A DNA stretch of 13,722 bases, taken from positions 1 through 13,722 of the forward strand of contig JAPLLP010000251.1 of assembly GCA_026387515.1 (NCBI GenBank). The letters are read 5' to 3'. A model generated the notes under the pieces. That model had not been told where the DNA came from, did not search any database, and saw only the letters and a list, made by a program, of their open reading frames with translations. Shown piece after piece: positions 1-7,490 of the stretch. The position numbers and the translations under genes were made by a program. Within the stretch, counting starts at the first letter, position 1. The number at the start of each line of letters is the position of its first letter. The DNA is from Candidatus Omnitrophota bacterium (lineage in GTDB: Bacteria > Omnitrophota > Koll11 > Gygaellales > Profunditerraquicolaceae).

Positions 1-1
1 A

Positions 2-877
2 TTAGTCTTTAGCCTGCTTAAAATATATTTACGCACCCTTACCACAGAGGGTCAGGAAGGAGAGTATTTGAAGGCTGAGGCTGCGCTTGTAACCGCACTA
101 CGTGAGATCAAGCAGATAAATAACACAAGCGGCCGCGAAGGCACCCGTATGAGGAAGCTTCTGCAGGAGAGGCTCAGCTATAATTTCGGAGAGTTGTTTG
201 AAAACGAGATAAGCACGTTTTTTGCGGTTATGGGACAAGGGATACGCGCTACCTTTAGCTATGTACTTTTGGTTATTCTTTGCGGAGTTGAAATAATGCT
301 TGAGCCCGATGTATTCAACCAGGCTAAGGCAAAAGAGGCATATGAATTAGAGAATCAGGAGTTGAAGGAGAGGATGGTTAATACTATCCAAACTCTGAAA
401 GCCTATTTTATGTATAAGGTAAAAGGAATTATTAATAGCAAATTCCTGTCCACGACATTAGTAGTTACCTTAGTAGCCTTGTTTGTTCCGGCGGCATTAA
501 TGTTATTAGGCTCAAAGGTTACGCTAATGAACATGGTTCCGCTTGCCTGCGCAGTCAATGTGGCTCCTGATCCCAAGCTCAATAAGGCATCTAATAATCT
601 GGGGGCGGCGGTGAATACTAATGGCGGCATACAGTTGATGTCCGGGCTGGCTGCGGGTCTACCCGCGGGCAAGGTTTCCACGGGAATTTTAGCGATCGCC
701 TTGCCAACGATAGGCCTGGTGGCGCTGGTTGCGCTTGCCGCGGTTTATATTGTATTAGCGCTTTATGCTAAGAACTGGTCGCCCAAGGTTATTGTTGCAA
801 AGGTAATAGGCAAGCTTAGAGGGTTGAAACTACCCAGCCTAAAGTTGCCTAAACTGAAGCTGCCCAAATTAAACTGA
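2..877 (+). CDS. Membrane-segment fragment of giant protein (left end open, frame break at right end)
   Basis: Frame 2 is open from the left edge, so the true start is probably upstream. A TTG at 68 preceded by AAGGAG at 57-62 is the only plausible internal start; the residues before it (for example TTEGQEGEYLKAEA) look like normal coding sequence. Numbering from the TTG, hydrophobic segments lie at about residues 61-78, 126-148 and 205-234. A charged stretch containing EAYELENQELKER separates the first two. The C-terminus is basic and repetitive, with LKLPS, LKLPK, LKLPK. The stop at 875-877 arises inside a duplicated stretch and looks artificial, since frame 1 continues the same KLP pattern into another membrane segment. 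No enzymatic motif is visible. It could be the membrane part that follows a cytoplasmic domain encoded upstream, but that is inference. Confidence 0.65.
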   Translation, partial: LVFSLLKIYLRTLTTEGQEGEYLKAEAALVTALREIKQINNTSGREGTRMRKLLQERLSYNFGELFENEISTFFAVMGQGIRATFSYVLLVILCGVEIMLEPDVFNQAKAKEAYELENQELKERMVNTIQTLKAYFMYKVKGIINSKFLSTTLVVTLVALFVPAALMLLGSKVTLMNMVPLACAVNVAPDPKLNKASNNLGAAVNTNGGIQLMSGLAAGLPAGKVSTGILAIALPTIGLVALVALAAVYIVLALYAKNWSPKVIVAKVIGKLRGLKLPSLKLPKLKLPKLN

Positions 878-890
878 AGCTGCCCAAATT
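832..890 (+). repeat. LKLPK pentapeptide repeat with a 20/21-bp tandem duplication
   Basis: The region encodes successive LKLPx units from degenerate 15-bp copies (the units begin with ttgaaactaccc, ctaaagttgcct and ctgaagctgccc). Within it a 20-bp unit is repeated exactly, 851-870 and 871-890. Twenty bases is not a multiple of three, so the second copy is read in another frame and a TGA appears at 875-877. Adding one A to the AAA at 871-873 makes the unit 21 bp and keeps the reading frame through KLPKLSLRLS; removing one 20-bp copy also restores the frame. The repeat is strongly basic and sits directly before a hydrophobic segment. Confidence 0.8.
853..877 (+). other. Frame break 1 (frame 2 to frame 1)
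   Basis: Frame 1 opens at 853 after a TAA at 850-852, and frame 2 closes with TGA at 875-877, so the shift lies in this 25-base bracket. The simplest repair is one added A at 871-873, which turns the 20-bp tandem unit into an in-frame 21-bp unit. After repair the protein runs from the KLP repeats directly into the next membrane segment (AVIPPIVFVLSVFALHI). Confidence 0.7.
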
Positions 891-945
891 ATCCCTGCGT
901 TTATCGACTAAATCATTAGCGGCCGTAATTCCTCCCATAGTTTTT

Positions 946-2985
946 GTGCTCAGCGTGTTCGCGCTGCATATTACCCAGGCTGAACAGGTTATTTTAAGGG
1001 CAATGGAATTGGGATTATTTTCTGTATCCGGATTAACCTGCCTAGTCTTTTACGGTATCGTTTTAGGAAGGGTGATCTTTAAGACCAAGGTGCGCACGGC
1101 CGTGTCTTTGGCAGTGGTACTTGGCATGCTGGGAGCTATCGGTTATAAGATCGGATCTACATCTACTGGTAATGGAACCGCAGCGGCTTCTGAGGATGTC
1201 CGCCAGGAATTAATCCAGAACGCATTTGCCAAAGCCCTGGAAAGCCCTTGGAAAGAATATGAGCAAGGCAAAATAAGCAAGGAAGAGTTACTGGGCAAAA
1301 TAGAGAGTTGGATAACTAATAATAATAAGCTATCTGAGAAAGAAAGAGTTAATCTTAATCGCCAGCTCGAAGATTATTTTAGGGGCATTGAAAGCCCCAA
1401 GATAAATACAAAAACTAACAGCCTGCCTATAATAATAGCACTTGCCGATTCATCTGCCTGGGTTAATGGTTGGCATGTAGCAATAATATTAGCTGTTTTA
1501 CTTCTGGCAGGAGCGTTAATTTGGTATCTGCACCATAGGAGCGTTAAGGCTAAGGCCGCTGCCGCCCCGGCAGTGCCAGCCGCCCCAGCCAAGACTAACC
1601 TAAAGCAGTACGCGCGCAATATCATTTGTATAACGCTGCATATCGCATTCTTAGCTGTATTTATTATTGCCTTTGGGCAGATTTGGGAGCTTCTGAGAGC
1701 GGCAGAAGCTAGTGCCATGCATCTTGGCCTGATGTTGAGCTTAAGCACTATAGCAGCCGCCGGTATAATGGCAGGCATTGCGCTGCTAAAGAATGATATT
1801 GATAACTGGCGCCAGAAGAGGCCGGTTTCTCTATTTTATAGCGCGGGTAGGTTGGACAAGAAAGAAAAGCTGGTTCTGCGCAGCGCGCATCAGGATTTTT
1901 ATCATCCCGAGCACAATAATATACTGGGCATCTTTATTAAATCGCCCATATCAACCATAATCTCGCTTATTGTATTTATGGTCTTAGGAATATTATCCAC
2001 ACCTTTCTCTTGGATGGTGGTTCTAAAATTTGCCGCATTAGGGTTATTCCTGCGCTATCTGGCGCTGGTGCTCTGGAACTTCTTCTGGGATTACACCTGG
2101 AGGTATTTAAAGTTTGTAGATTTTGTGCGCGACTATAAGGCTGGTAGGTTAAACGGAGAACTGACTATTGAAGGAGTTAAGATAACCGTCGTGGATAGGA
2201 TCGCGCAAGAGATGGATCGTTACGAGCAGGAGTTGGCTAACGGCCATAGCTATGCGTTTAGATCCGCGGCAACAGGGTTTATGCTGCGCATGCCCATCAC
2301 TGCAGGTATCCTGCGTTTTGCCATTTCAAGAGGCCTGATGGTGTTGATGAGCAGCGTTGTGGCAAATGTGGTGCTTATGTTGTTAGGCCTGCCGGTAGTT
2401 TCTCCGGATATGCTCTGGGGATTTCCGCATACCTTATCTGAGGTTGTGCGTCTGACCACGATCGTCATTGGCCTGAAACTTTTAGGCATTAAGTCGCTAC
2501 GCAACGAATTGCAGGATATTAAGGCACAGAATGAATTTGAGAAGGCAACCAAGGCAGCCAAAGACAGAAACCTTACTATTGATGTGCGCCGGTTGTTGGA
2601 TAGGATTGATAATAGAGATCCCAATCTGGACCCGGATGTGGTCAGGTATCTACTCTCTAAGGGTATTATTAACGTCAACGGCAGGTCGGGGTTACTGAAG
2701 ATTCTCGAGGATCAGGTCGGAGTAAAAGCGGTAAAAATCTCCTTTAAAGATTGGCTTAGATATTCCGTTGCTCCTTATGCAGTGGCGTTACTCTTTACCT
2801 TGGCCGGGCCTCTGGAGTTCTTAGGTTATCTGGGCTATGTGTTGGCGCATCCTCAAGACGCATTTACATCTTACTACGCTGGCAGTCCGTATTATGAGAA
2901 GGTGAGAAGGGATGTGGCTGCCAACGGCAATCCCTATCGCGCATTAGCCTTACGCGAAGGCGGGCGTTTCTGGACTTCCTTCTGG
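946..2985 (+). other. Dense transmembrane region
   Basis: Residues 1-680 of the main fragment contain about nine hydrophobic stretches, including IIALADSSAWVNGWHVAIIL, FIKSPISTIISLIVFMVLGI and LMVLMSSVVANVVLMLLGLP. Together with three in the preceding fragment this makes about a dozen membrane spans. Short charged loops separate them, for example an Ala/Pro-rich loop at residues 201-216. I see no transporter or glycosyltransferase signature between the spans. A region like this would be expected as a membrane channel or anchor next to a catalytic domain, which would have to be encoded upstream of the window. Confidence 0.6.
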
Positions 2986-5900
2986 TATATGTCTATTATC
3001 GGCGTGGAAATCAATTCGGTTTTGGCCAGCGGCAGCTTCCTGGCGCATTATCATAGCGGCATAGGGCCTTTTGATTCGGCAGTGAATTTTATGGGCGGGC
3101 ATCTGGATGCTGCCGGTAAGGCATTAGAAAGCCATTACGGCGCTATTGCCTGGGGCCAGCACGGGTTAATGTTGGTTGAGAATGCTTTAGGCGTGCACAT
3201 TACTGATGTGGCCTTAGGATTGGTAGGATACAAGGAAAAGGACACCGGCAAAAAAGAACCGCCGTTACCATTGTCAGAGGAAGCTCGGATAAAAAGAGAA
3301 TTAGGTATTACTCCTGCTCCCGATGCTGCGCAAAAGGATAAACAGGTTAGGGCGTTAGCCGCGAAAGCGGAATTAGCTAAGCTTCAGGAGCAGCTCAATA
3401 ATTTACGCCAAGCGCAGAGTAAAGACGGGCAGGCATTAAAGAATTTACTCCAGCAAAAGGCGAGGATAGAAGAGCAATTAAAGAAATTAGATTCCGTTGC
3501 TCAGCCCGTTGCTCCGTTTATAACTTACACCGTTAAGGAAGGCGATACGTTATGGAGCATTGCCCAGAGCCAGTTAGGAAGCGGTATTAAGTGGGAAGAG
3601 ATTTATGCAGCCAATCGCACAGTGATTGGAGATAATCCTGATTTAATTATTCCCGGCCAAGAGCTGTCTATCAGGACAAGAACGCCAATGGCCGCGGTTG
3701 AGGCTGCTAAGGCCCACGAGAAGCCCGGCAAGGCCAATGAAGAGATTGCCTACTACATTAGGTCGTTAACTTCTGACAGTAGACAAGTCGGACTTCTGGA
3801 GGTAGAGTTGTCCAATGCTAGAAGAGAGCTTGAGGCATTACAACGCGTAGCTGTCTCTAAAACCAGTCCCAGGATTGCCGAGCTTGAGAATTTAATCGTA
3901 GATTTGAATAAGGCATATGAGGGATACAAGGAATGCGTTGAGGACGGAGAGGCGCAATTAAGGGCGTTATCGGCCAGTGAGGCTGTCCAGAGAGAGCTTC
4001 CTGCCAAGGCAGGGAGTGCCGTGGCAGCGGTAATTCCATCGCCAGATCCAGTGCCTGCAAAGGCCACTCCTCCAGCGCAGCGTCAGACGGCCGTATTAGT
4101 AGAACAACTAAAGAAACAGCTAACAGTTGTGGAAGCCCAGATCGCAGAAATTACCCAGCTTCAAGATAAAATCGCCCGGGCGATCAAAGAATTAGAGGCC
4201 AAGGTGAAGGCATTAAACGAGTTGACGCCTACGACAGGCCTTGCCCCGCCGTCGGCCCATCCTGCTACGGCTACTCGTTCAGGAATCCAAGAAGCTTTGC
4301 GTCAAGGATTGGAAGCCAAGAAATGGCAGGATTTAGCCAAGAAATACCTCGCCTTAAACGAAACCCTCGGAAGATTTGCCACTGCCGGAGATTTGGATTT
4401 TAGCCGCGGACCCCAGACCATATTTGTGGAGCGCCAAGGAAGAAAATATGCGGTTGTAGCCGTTCCTGCCGATGCCCAGGGCCCAGCATTAATATATAGA
4501 AACGGAAAGTTAGTCAATTCCAGCCTATTTAAATACCAGGACCTCAACGAAGCCGCCTACGATTTATCCAAGAATCAGATCACCCCAGAACAATACCAGA
4601 GATTAGCCCCTCAATATTTAGCTTATAATGCCGAGCTCCTGGCCAGGATAGAAGATTTTGTGATTGAGCTTAAGAAGAAGGATCCGCAGGCCAGGGTAGT
4701 GATTACCGGCGCGGTCCAGAGCTTAAGCTATGCCTATAGGCGCTTACTCAGGGAGCCGGATGCCTCGCATGACAGCGAGCACGCCAGATTTGTTAAAGTA
4801 AAGGCCGAAGGGGTAGACGGAGAACTTTATATCAGCTTTTGCAACGCCTTTGATATCAGGTTCTATCAGCAGAATGGCGCAATAGAGAACCAAAAACTTT
4901 ACCCGTCTTTAAACAGTTTCTTTGGCAAGAACGCGGCATTAGGGATTTATGTAGATCACGCCCATATAGATGGTAGGTATTCTGACCGCCCAATCCGCTG
5001 GGGCGGGGTGCCTGCGCAAGACCTCAATAATCCGAATATCTACGGCGCAGAATTATCCAGCCGTGTTCAGGCATTGCTTACGGCGATCGGCAAAGGCATC
5101 GCTCATTACGAAACCGGCAGGAGCCGCTTAGGGATAGTGAATCCGCTGAAGAGATTCCTCGCCTATATCAACTTAGCAGAGCATTCCGGGCCATATCAGG
5201 CATCGGATGATTTAGCCCGTAAGTACCTTATAGAAGTGCAGAAAATGAAGGAAAGCTCCATTAAGGCAAAAGACATTCAACAGGCCAAGGTCACTGAAAA
5301 ATTCATTGAGTGGGAGATTATGAGGTCAATAAGCCTCTGGCGCGGGCTCTTTACCGATATAGGCATGAATAACCTTCCCTTTACTTCTGAACAGATAGTG
5401 CTCTTGGCCGCCTCCACCGACCATCCCTATACCCCGGTTAAAATGGAGAGGGCGGTAATGTATCACTTGATTTTCTGGGTAGCGGAAAAATACAACATTG
5501 CCGACAGAGAAATCATGGATAGCCTGAGCGCGTATAGGTTGTTGACCAAAGTTGCCCAAGAGGCTTTGGGTATGGATGAGAAAAAGGTAGAAGAGCTGGC
5601 CTTACGCCACTATTTCTTGCTACCCGGGGCCAAATATGAAATTACCTATATTAATCCGACTACCAAGCAGAGGGAATCTTTTAATATAACCGGAACCAAA
5701 GATAATAGCGTGTTAGAGGCGCTGCGTTCCCATTTAGGAGAAAAGGTCCAATTGCCCGATTCAGCGCAAGTCAGGCTCCGGCAGTCCTTAACGGATAGAG
5801 CCAAGACATTATGGCGCAGCATGCGTGCCAGGAAGATGCCTGATTTTAACGGCCAGGAGGTCACTGAAGTAGTTAAAAGAAAGAATAGCTATGGCAAATG

Positions 5901-7296
5901 GGATTATCGGGCCAAGGACTTCCGCATCATTGGCCTTAATTCTGAATTAGGCCAGCGCCTTATCGCGGAGATAGGCGGAGCGCAAAACCTGGTGCCCACT
6001 CCTTTAGAGGTCAACCGTTTTGATCCTTACAGGATTCTGCAGCCGTTTAACTGGGGTGCTAATATTGCCGAGCAGATGAAGAGAGACGGACTGCTTGGAG
6101 GCAAGCGTTTTAATCCCGCCCTGACAGAATTTGTGGCTCTCAATACCTTACCGTCTGCTTCTGTTATTGGCCTGGCGTTACGTGCTCCTACAAAAGCAGA
6201 GCTTCCGGCCAGTGGGACTATTCCTCCTGTGCCTTCAGCTGCCCTGGCGCGCATGGAGAAAGAAAAGCAGGATGTTCGCAAGGAATTAACCGAGCGTGAC
6301 AATCTCTTTAGCGAAGGCATGGCCAGGATAAAGGCTTTTATCAAGAAAACCCTGGATGCGATAAAAGAGCTTAAAGAGGAAAAGCAGAGACTTGATAAAT
6401 TAGCCGAAACCCCGCTGACCTTAGAAGAAAAAATCAGGCGTGCGGTGCTCTGGACAGAAACTCCCGGAGATCCTTTAGAGGGTAATACTGCTTATACCTA
6501 TTCCCAGGCTTTACGTATCATTTTGGCTGAGTTGACGCATAATCCTGAACTCCAGCAGAGGGCCGGCAAGGTGATCGAATTCTATTACCAGAAATGGCAG
6601 GAGGCCAAGAAGAAGGGTAAAGAATTCAATGGTTTTGCCGAAGGTTATAACGCCCTGACAGAAAAGGCCGCCAGGAACCGCGCCCATCGTGGCTCAGATG
6701 CCTTCTTTGGCTTAGCCATCCTGCACCACATCAATGCCCACCCTGAACTTAAAACCCGGCTTATGCCGATGGCCGCTGACCTGGCAAATTATCTCTTGAG
6801 GAACCGCGACACCCGCGACGGGCTAGTCATGTTTGATGACCACAATTACCTGAAGGGCACGGAGAACAATCTGGTTATCTATGATTTCTTAAGGGAACTG
6901 AGCAGGGTGCTTCCGGTGTATCAAGAATGCACCGCAGCGCTTTTACAATCCATAATGACTAAATGTGTGGCTGAGCGTAAGGGAGTAAAATATTTTGTGC
7001 GCGGCATCAACAAAGATTTAGGACAGGATACGGTACTGGCTCCGGATGTGCAGTCTTGGGCAGTGGCTATTATAGGCAAAGACGCCTTAAGTGCCCGTGG
7101 CATTGATACCAAGAAATTACTGGACTTTACCCGAGATCAGTGCCGGGCCATTGACGAATACGCCTTTAACGATAGCACTAAGGTTAAGGTCGAAGGGGTA
7201 GATTATATTGAAAGCAGCGAGTGGGAAGGCCTGAATAGAAAAGGTATGGTATCGGTTGAGTGGACCGCGCAGTTAGCCTTGGCTAAGCCTAGGTGA
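946..7296 (+). CDS. Main fragment of giant protein: membrane region, LysM, M15-peptidase-like and (alpha/alpha)6-barrel-like domains
   Basis: This 2,116-residue frame is numbered from the first possible start, GTG 946. Coding continues upstream to about 878, and no ribosome binding site precedes the GTG, so it is probably an internal valine. Hydrophobic segments lie near residues 21-46, 51-69, 172-194, 224-245, 258-281, 332-380, 460-485, 600-640 and 666-695. Coiled-coil sequence follows at about 805-855, then LysM at 861-909, more coiled coil and Pro/Ala linkers to about 1110, and an M15-like domain at about 1250-1355. A helical region extends to about 1820. A helical-repeat domain resembling (alpha/alpha)6 carbohydrate-active barrels starts near 1827 and is cut by the stop at 7294-7296. 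The combination indicates a membrane-anchored envelope protein acting on peptidoglycan or another glycan. No homologue of similar full length is recognised, and catalytic function is inferred from motifs only. Confidence 0.75.
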   Translation: MLSVFALHITQAEQVILRAMELGLFSVSGLTCLVFYGIVLGRVIFKTKVRTAVSLAVVLGMLGAIGYKIGSTSTGNGTAAASEDVRQELIQNAFAKALESPWKEYEQGKISKEELLGKIESWITNNNKLSEKERVNLNRQLEDYFRGIESPKINTKTNSLPIIIALADSSAWVNGWHVAIILAVLLLAGALIWYLHHRSVKAKAAAAPAVPAAPAKTNLKQYARNIICITLHIAFLAVFIIAFGQIWELLRAAEASAMHLGLMLSLSTIAAAGIMAGIALLKNDIDNWRQKRPVSLFYSAGRLDKKEKLVLRSAHQDFYHPEHNNILGIFIKSPISTIISLIVFMVLGILSTPFSWMVVLKFAALGLFLRYLALVLWNFFWDYTWRYLKFVDFVRDYKAGRLNGELTIEGVKITVVDRIAQEMDRYEQELANGHSYAFRSAATGFMLRMPITAGILRFAISRGLMVLMSSVVANVVLMLLGLPVVSPDMLWGFPHTLSEVVRLTTIVIGLKLLGIKSLRNELQDIKAQNEFEKATKAAKDRNLTIDVRRLLDRIDNRDPNLDPDVVRYLLSKGIINVNGRSGLLKILEDQVGVKAVKISFKDWLRYSVAPYAVALLFTLAGPLEFLGYLGYVLAHPQDAFTSYYAGSPYYEKVRRDVAANGNPYRALALREGGRFWTSFWYMSIIGVEINSVLASGSFLAHYHSGIGPFDSAVNFMGGHLDAAGKALESHYGAIAWGQHGLMLVENALGVHITDVALGLVGYKEKDTGKKEPPLPLSEEARIKRELGITPAPDAAQKDKQVRALAAKAELAKLQEQLNNLRQAQSKDGQALKNLLQQKARIEEQLKKLDSVAQPVAPFITYTVKEGDTLWSIAQSQLGSGIKWEEIYAANRTVIGDNPDLIIPGQELSIRTRTPMAAVEAAKAHEKPGKANEEIAYYIRSLTSDSRQVGLLEVELSNARRELEALQRVAVSKTSPRIAELENLIVDLNKAYEGYKECVEDGEAQLRALSASEAVQRELPAKAGSAVAAVIPSPDPVPAKATPPAQRQTAVLVEQLKKQLTVVEAQIAEITQLQDKIARAIKELEAKVKALNELTPTTGLAPPSAHPATATRSGIQEALRQGLEAKKWQDLAKKYLALNETLGRFATAGDLDFSRGPQTIFVERQGRKYAVVAVPADAQGPALIYRNGKLVNSSLFKYQDLNEAAYDLSKNQITPEQYQRLAPQYLAYNAELLARIEDFVIELKKKDPQARVVITGAVQSLSYAYRRLLREPDASHDSEHARFVKVKAEGVDGELYISFCNAFDIRFYQQNGAIENQKLYPSLNSFFGKNAALGIYVDHAHIDGRYSDRPIRWGGVPAQDLNNPNIYGAELSSRVQALLTAIGKGIAHYETGRSRLGIVNPLKRFLAYINLAEHSGPYQASDDLARKYLIEVQKMKESSIKAKDIQQAKVTEKFIEWEIMRSISLWRGLFTDIGMNNLPFTSEQIVLLAASTDHPYTPVKMERAVMYHLIFWVAEKYNIADREIMDSLSAYRLLTKVAQEALGMDEKKVEELALRHYFLLPGAKYEITYINPTTKQRESFNITGTKDNSVLEALRSHLGEKVQLPDSAQVRLRQSLTDRAKTLWRSMRARKMPDFNGQEVTEVVKRKNSYGKWDYRAKDFRIIGLNSELGQRLIAEIGGAQNLVPTPLEVNRFDPYRILQPFNWGANIAEQMKRDGLLGGKRFNPALTEFVALNTLPSASVIGLALRAPTKAELPASGTIPPVPSAALARMEKEKQDVRKELTERDNLFSEGMARIKAFIKKTLDAIKELKEEKQRLDKLAETPLTLEEKIRRAVLWTETPGDPLEGNTAYTYSQALRIILAELTHNPELQQRAGKVIEFYYQKWQEAKKKGKEFNGFAEGYNALTEKAARNRAHRGSDAFFGLAILHHINAHPELKTRLMPMAADLANYLLRNRDTRDGLVMFDDHNYLKGTENNLVIYDFLRELSRVLPVYQECTAALLQSIMTKCVAERKGVKYFVRGINKDLGQDTVLAPDVQSWAVAIIGKDALSARGIDTKKLLDFTRDQCRAIDEYAFNDSTKVKVEGVDYIESSEWEGLNRKGMVSVEWTAQLALAKPR
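3526..3675 (+). other. LysM domain
   Basis: Residues 861-909 of the main fragment show a complete LysM module: the opening YTVKEGDTLWSIA, the central WEEIYAANR, and the closing NPDLIIPGQELSI. LysM modules bind N-acetylglucosamine-containing glycans such as peptidoglycan. It is flanked by heptad-like coiled-coil sequence (for example LAKLQEQLNNLRQ before it), suggesting a stalk that presents the module away from the membrane. This is the most secure domain assignment in the window. Confidence 0.93.
4690..5010 (+). other. M15-type (VanY/DacA-like) peptidase-like domain with an insertion
   Basis: Residues about 1249-1355 of the main fragment follow the order of motifs in zinc D,D-carboxypeptidase/endopeptidase M15-type folds. 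The hydrophobic strand VVITGAVQSLS is followed by YRRLL, then SEH (His 1279), AFDIRF (Asp 1303), and finally VDHAHIDGR (His 1338 or 1340) with RWGG. In ordinary M15 members the first His and the Asp lie within one short motif (SxHxxGxAxDI). Here about 23 residues separate them and the intervening Gly is displaced. Together with the neighbouring LysM this suggests action on peptidoglycan peptides. Loss of activity or a related uncharacterised fold is possible. Confidence 0.55.
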
Positions 7297-7490
7297 GACC
7301 GCGGAATATCAGCGCTTGATGGGCGAGTTAAGCAAGATGCAGAATAACGGTTTATGGCCTTATGCCTCTCAGCCTCGCCTTAAGACCGGGCATGGCTGGA
7401 ATACGCCGCTGAGCCAGAATAATTTAACCGGCACCCTCTATTGTAATATGGCCTTGGCCCAGCTCAATCCTTTTGAGGTAGGGACAGTCC
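6424..7490 (+). other. Helical-repeat domain resembling an (alpha/alpha)6-barrel glycan-active domain, split by a frame break
   Basis: From residue 1827 of the main fragment, amphipathic helix pairs alternate with conserved-looking loops: FDDHNYLKGTENN near residue 1963, a Gln-Asp-Thr and Asp-Val-Gln-Ser-Trp-Ala region near 7024-7068, and SVEWTAQLALA at about 7252-7284. The pattern continues in frame 2 after the break with LGETAEYQRL, GHGWNTP, and ALAQLNPFE near 7453-7484. Helix pairs with Trp- and Asp-rich loops of this kind are typical of six-hairpin carbohydrate-active enzymes, including the glucoamylase-like part of cyclic-glucan synthases. I cannot point to catalytic acids with certainty, so the substrate is unknown. 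Confidence 0.5.
7277..7296 (+). other. Frame break 2 (frame 1 to frame 2) inside the (alpha/alpha)6-like domain
   Basis: Frame 2 opens at 7277, just after TAG 7274-7276, and frame 1 stops at TGA 7294-7296. Dropping one C from 7288-7289 joins ALAK to LGETAEYQRL; a two-base loss would also work. The joined helix resembles the usual 'TAQ-ALAY--LG' helix of this domain type, so the two halves belong to one fold. Confidence 0.7.

Noticed and set aside
54..70. AAGGAG followed by TTG as a genuine gene start
   Set aside because: The spacing is good, but frame 2 is open and coding-like right to the window edge, and the segment begins mid-domain; it remains a possible but less likely start.
2250..2678. 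142-codon minus-strand open frame
   Set aside because: It lies opposite a strongly coding membrane region, with low-quality composition and no ribosome binding site; a shadow of the plus-strand gene.
7297..7318. Short intergenic gap between two genes
   Set aside because: Frame 2 is open throughout this stretch and its translation (ETAEYQRL) continues the helical domain, so it is coding, not intergenic.
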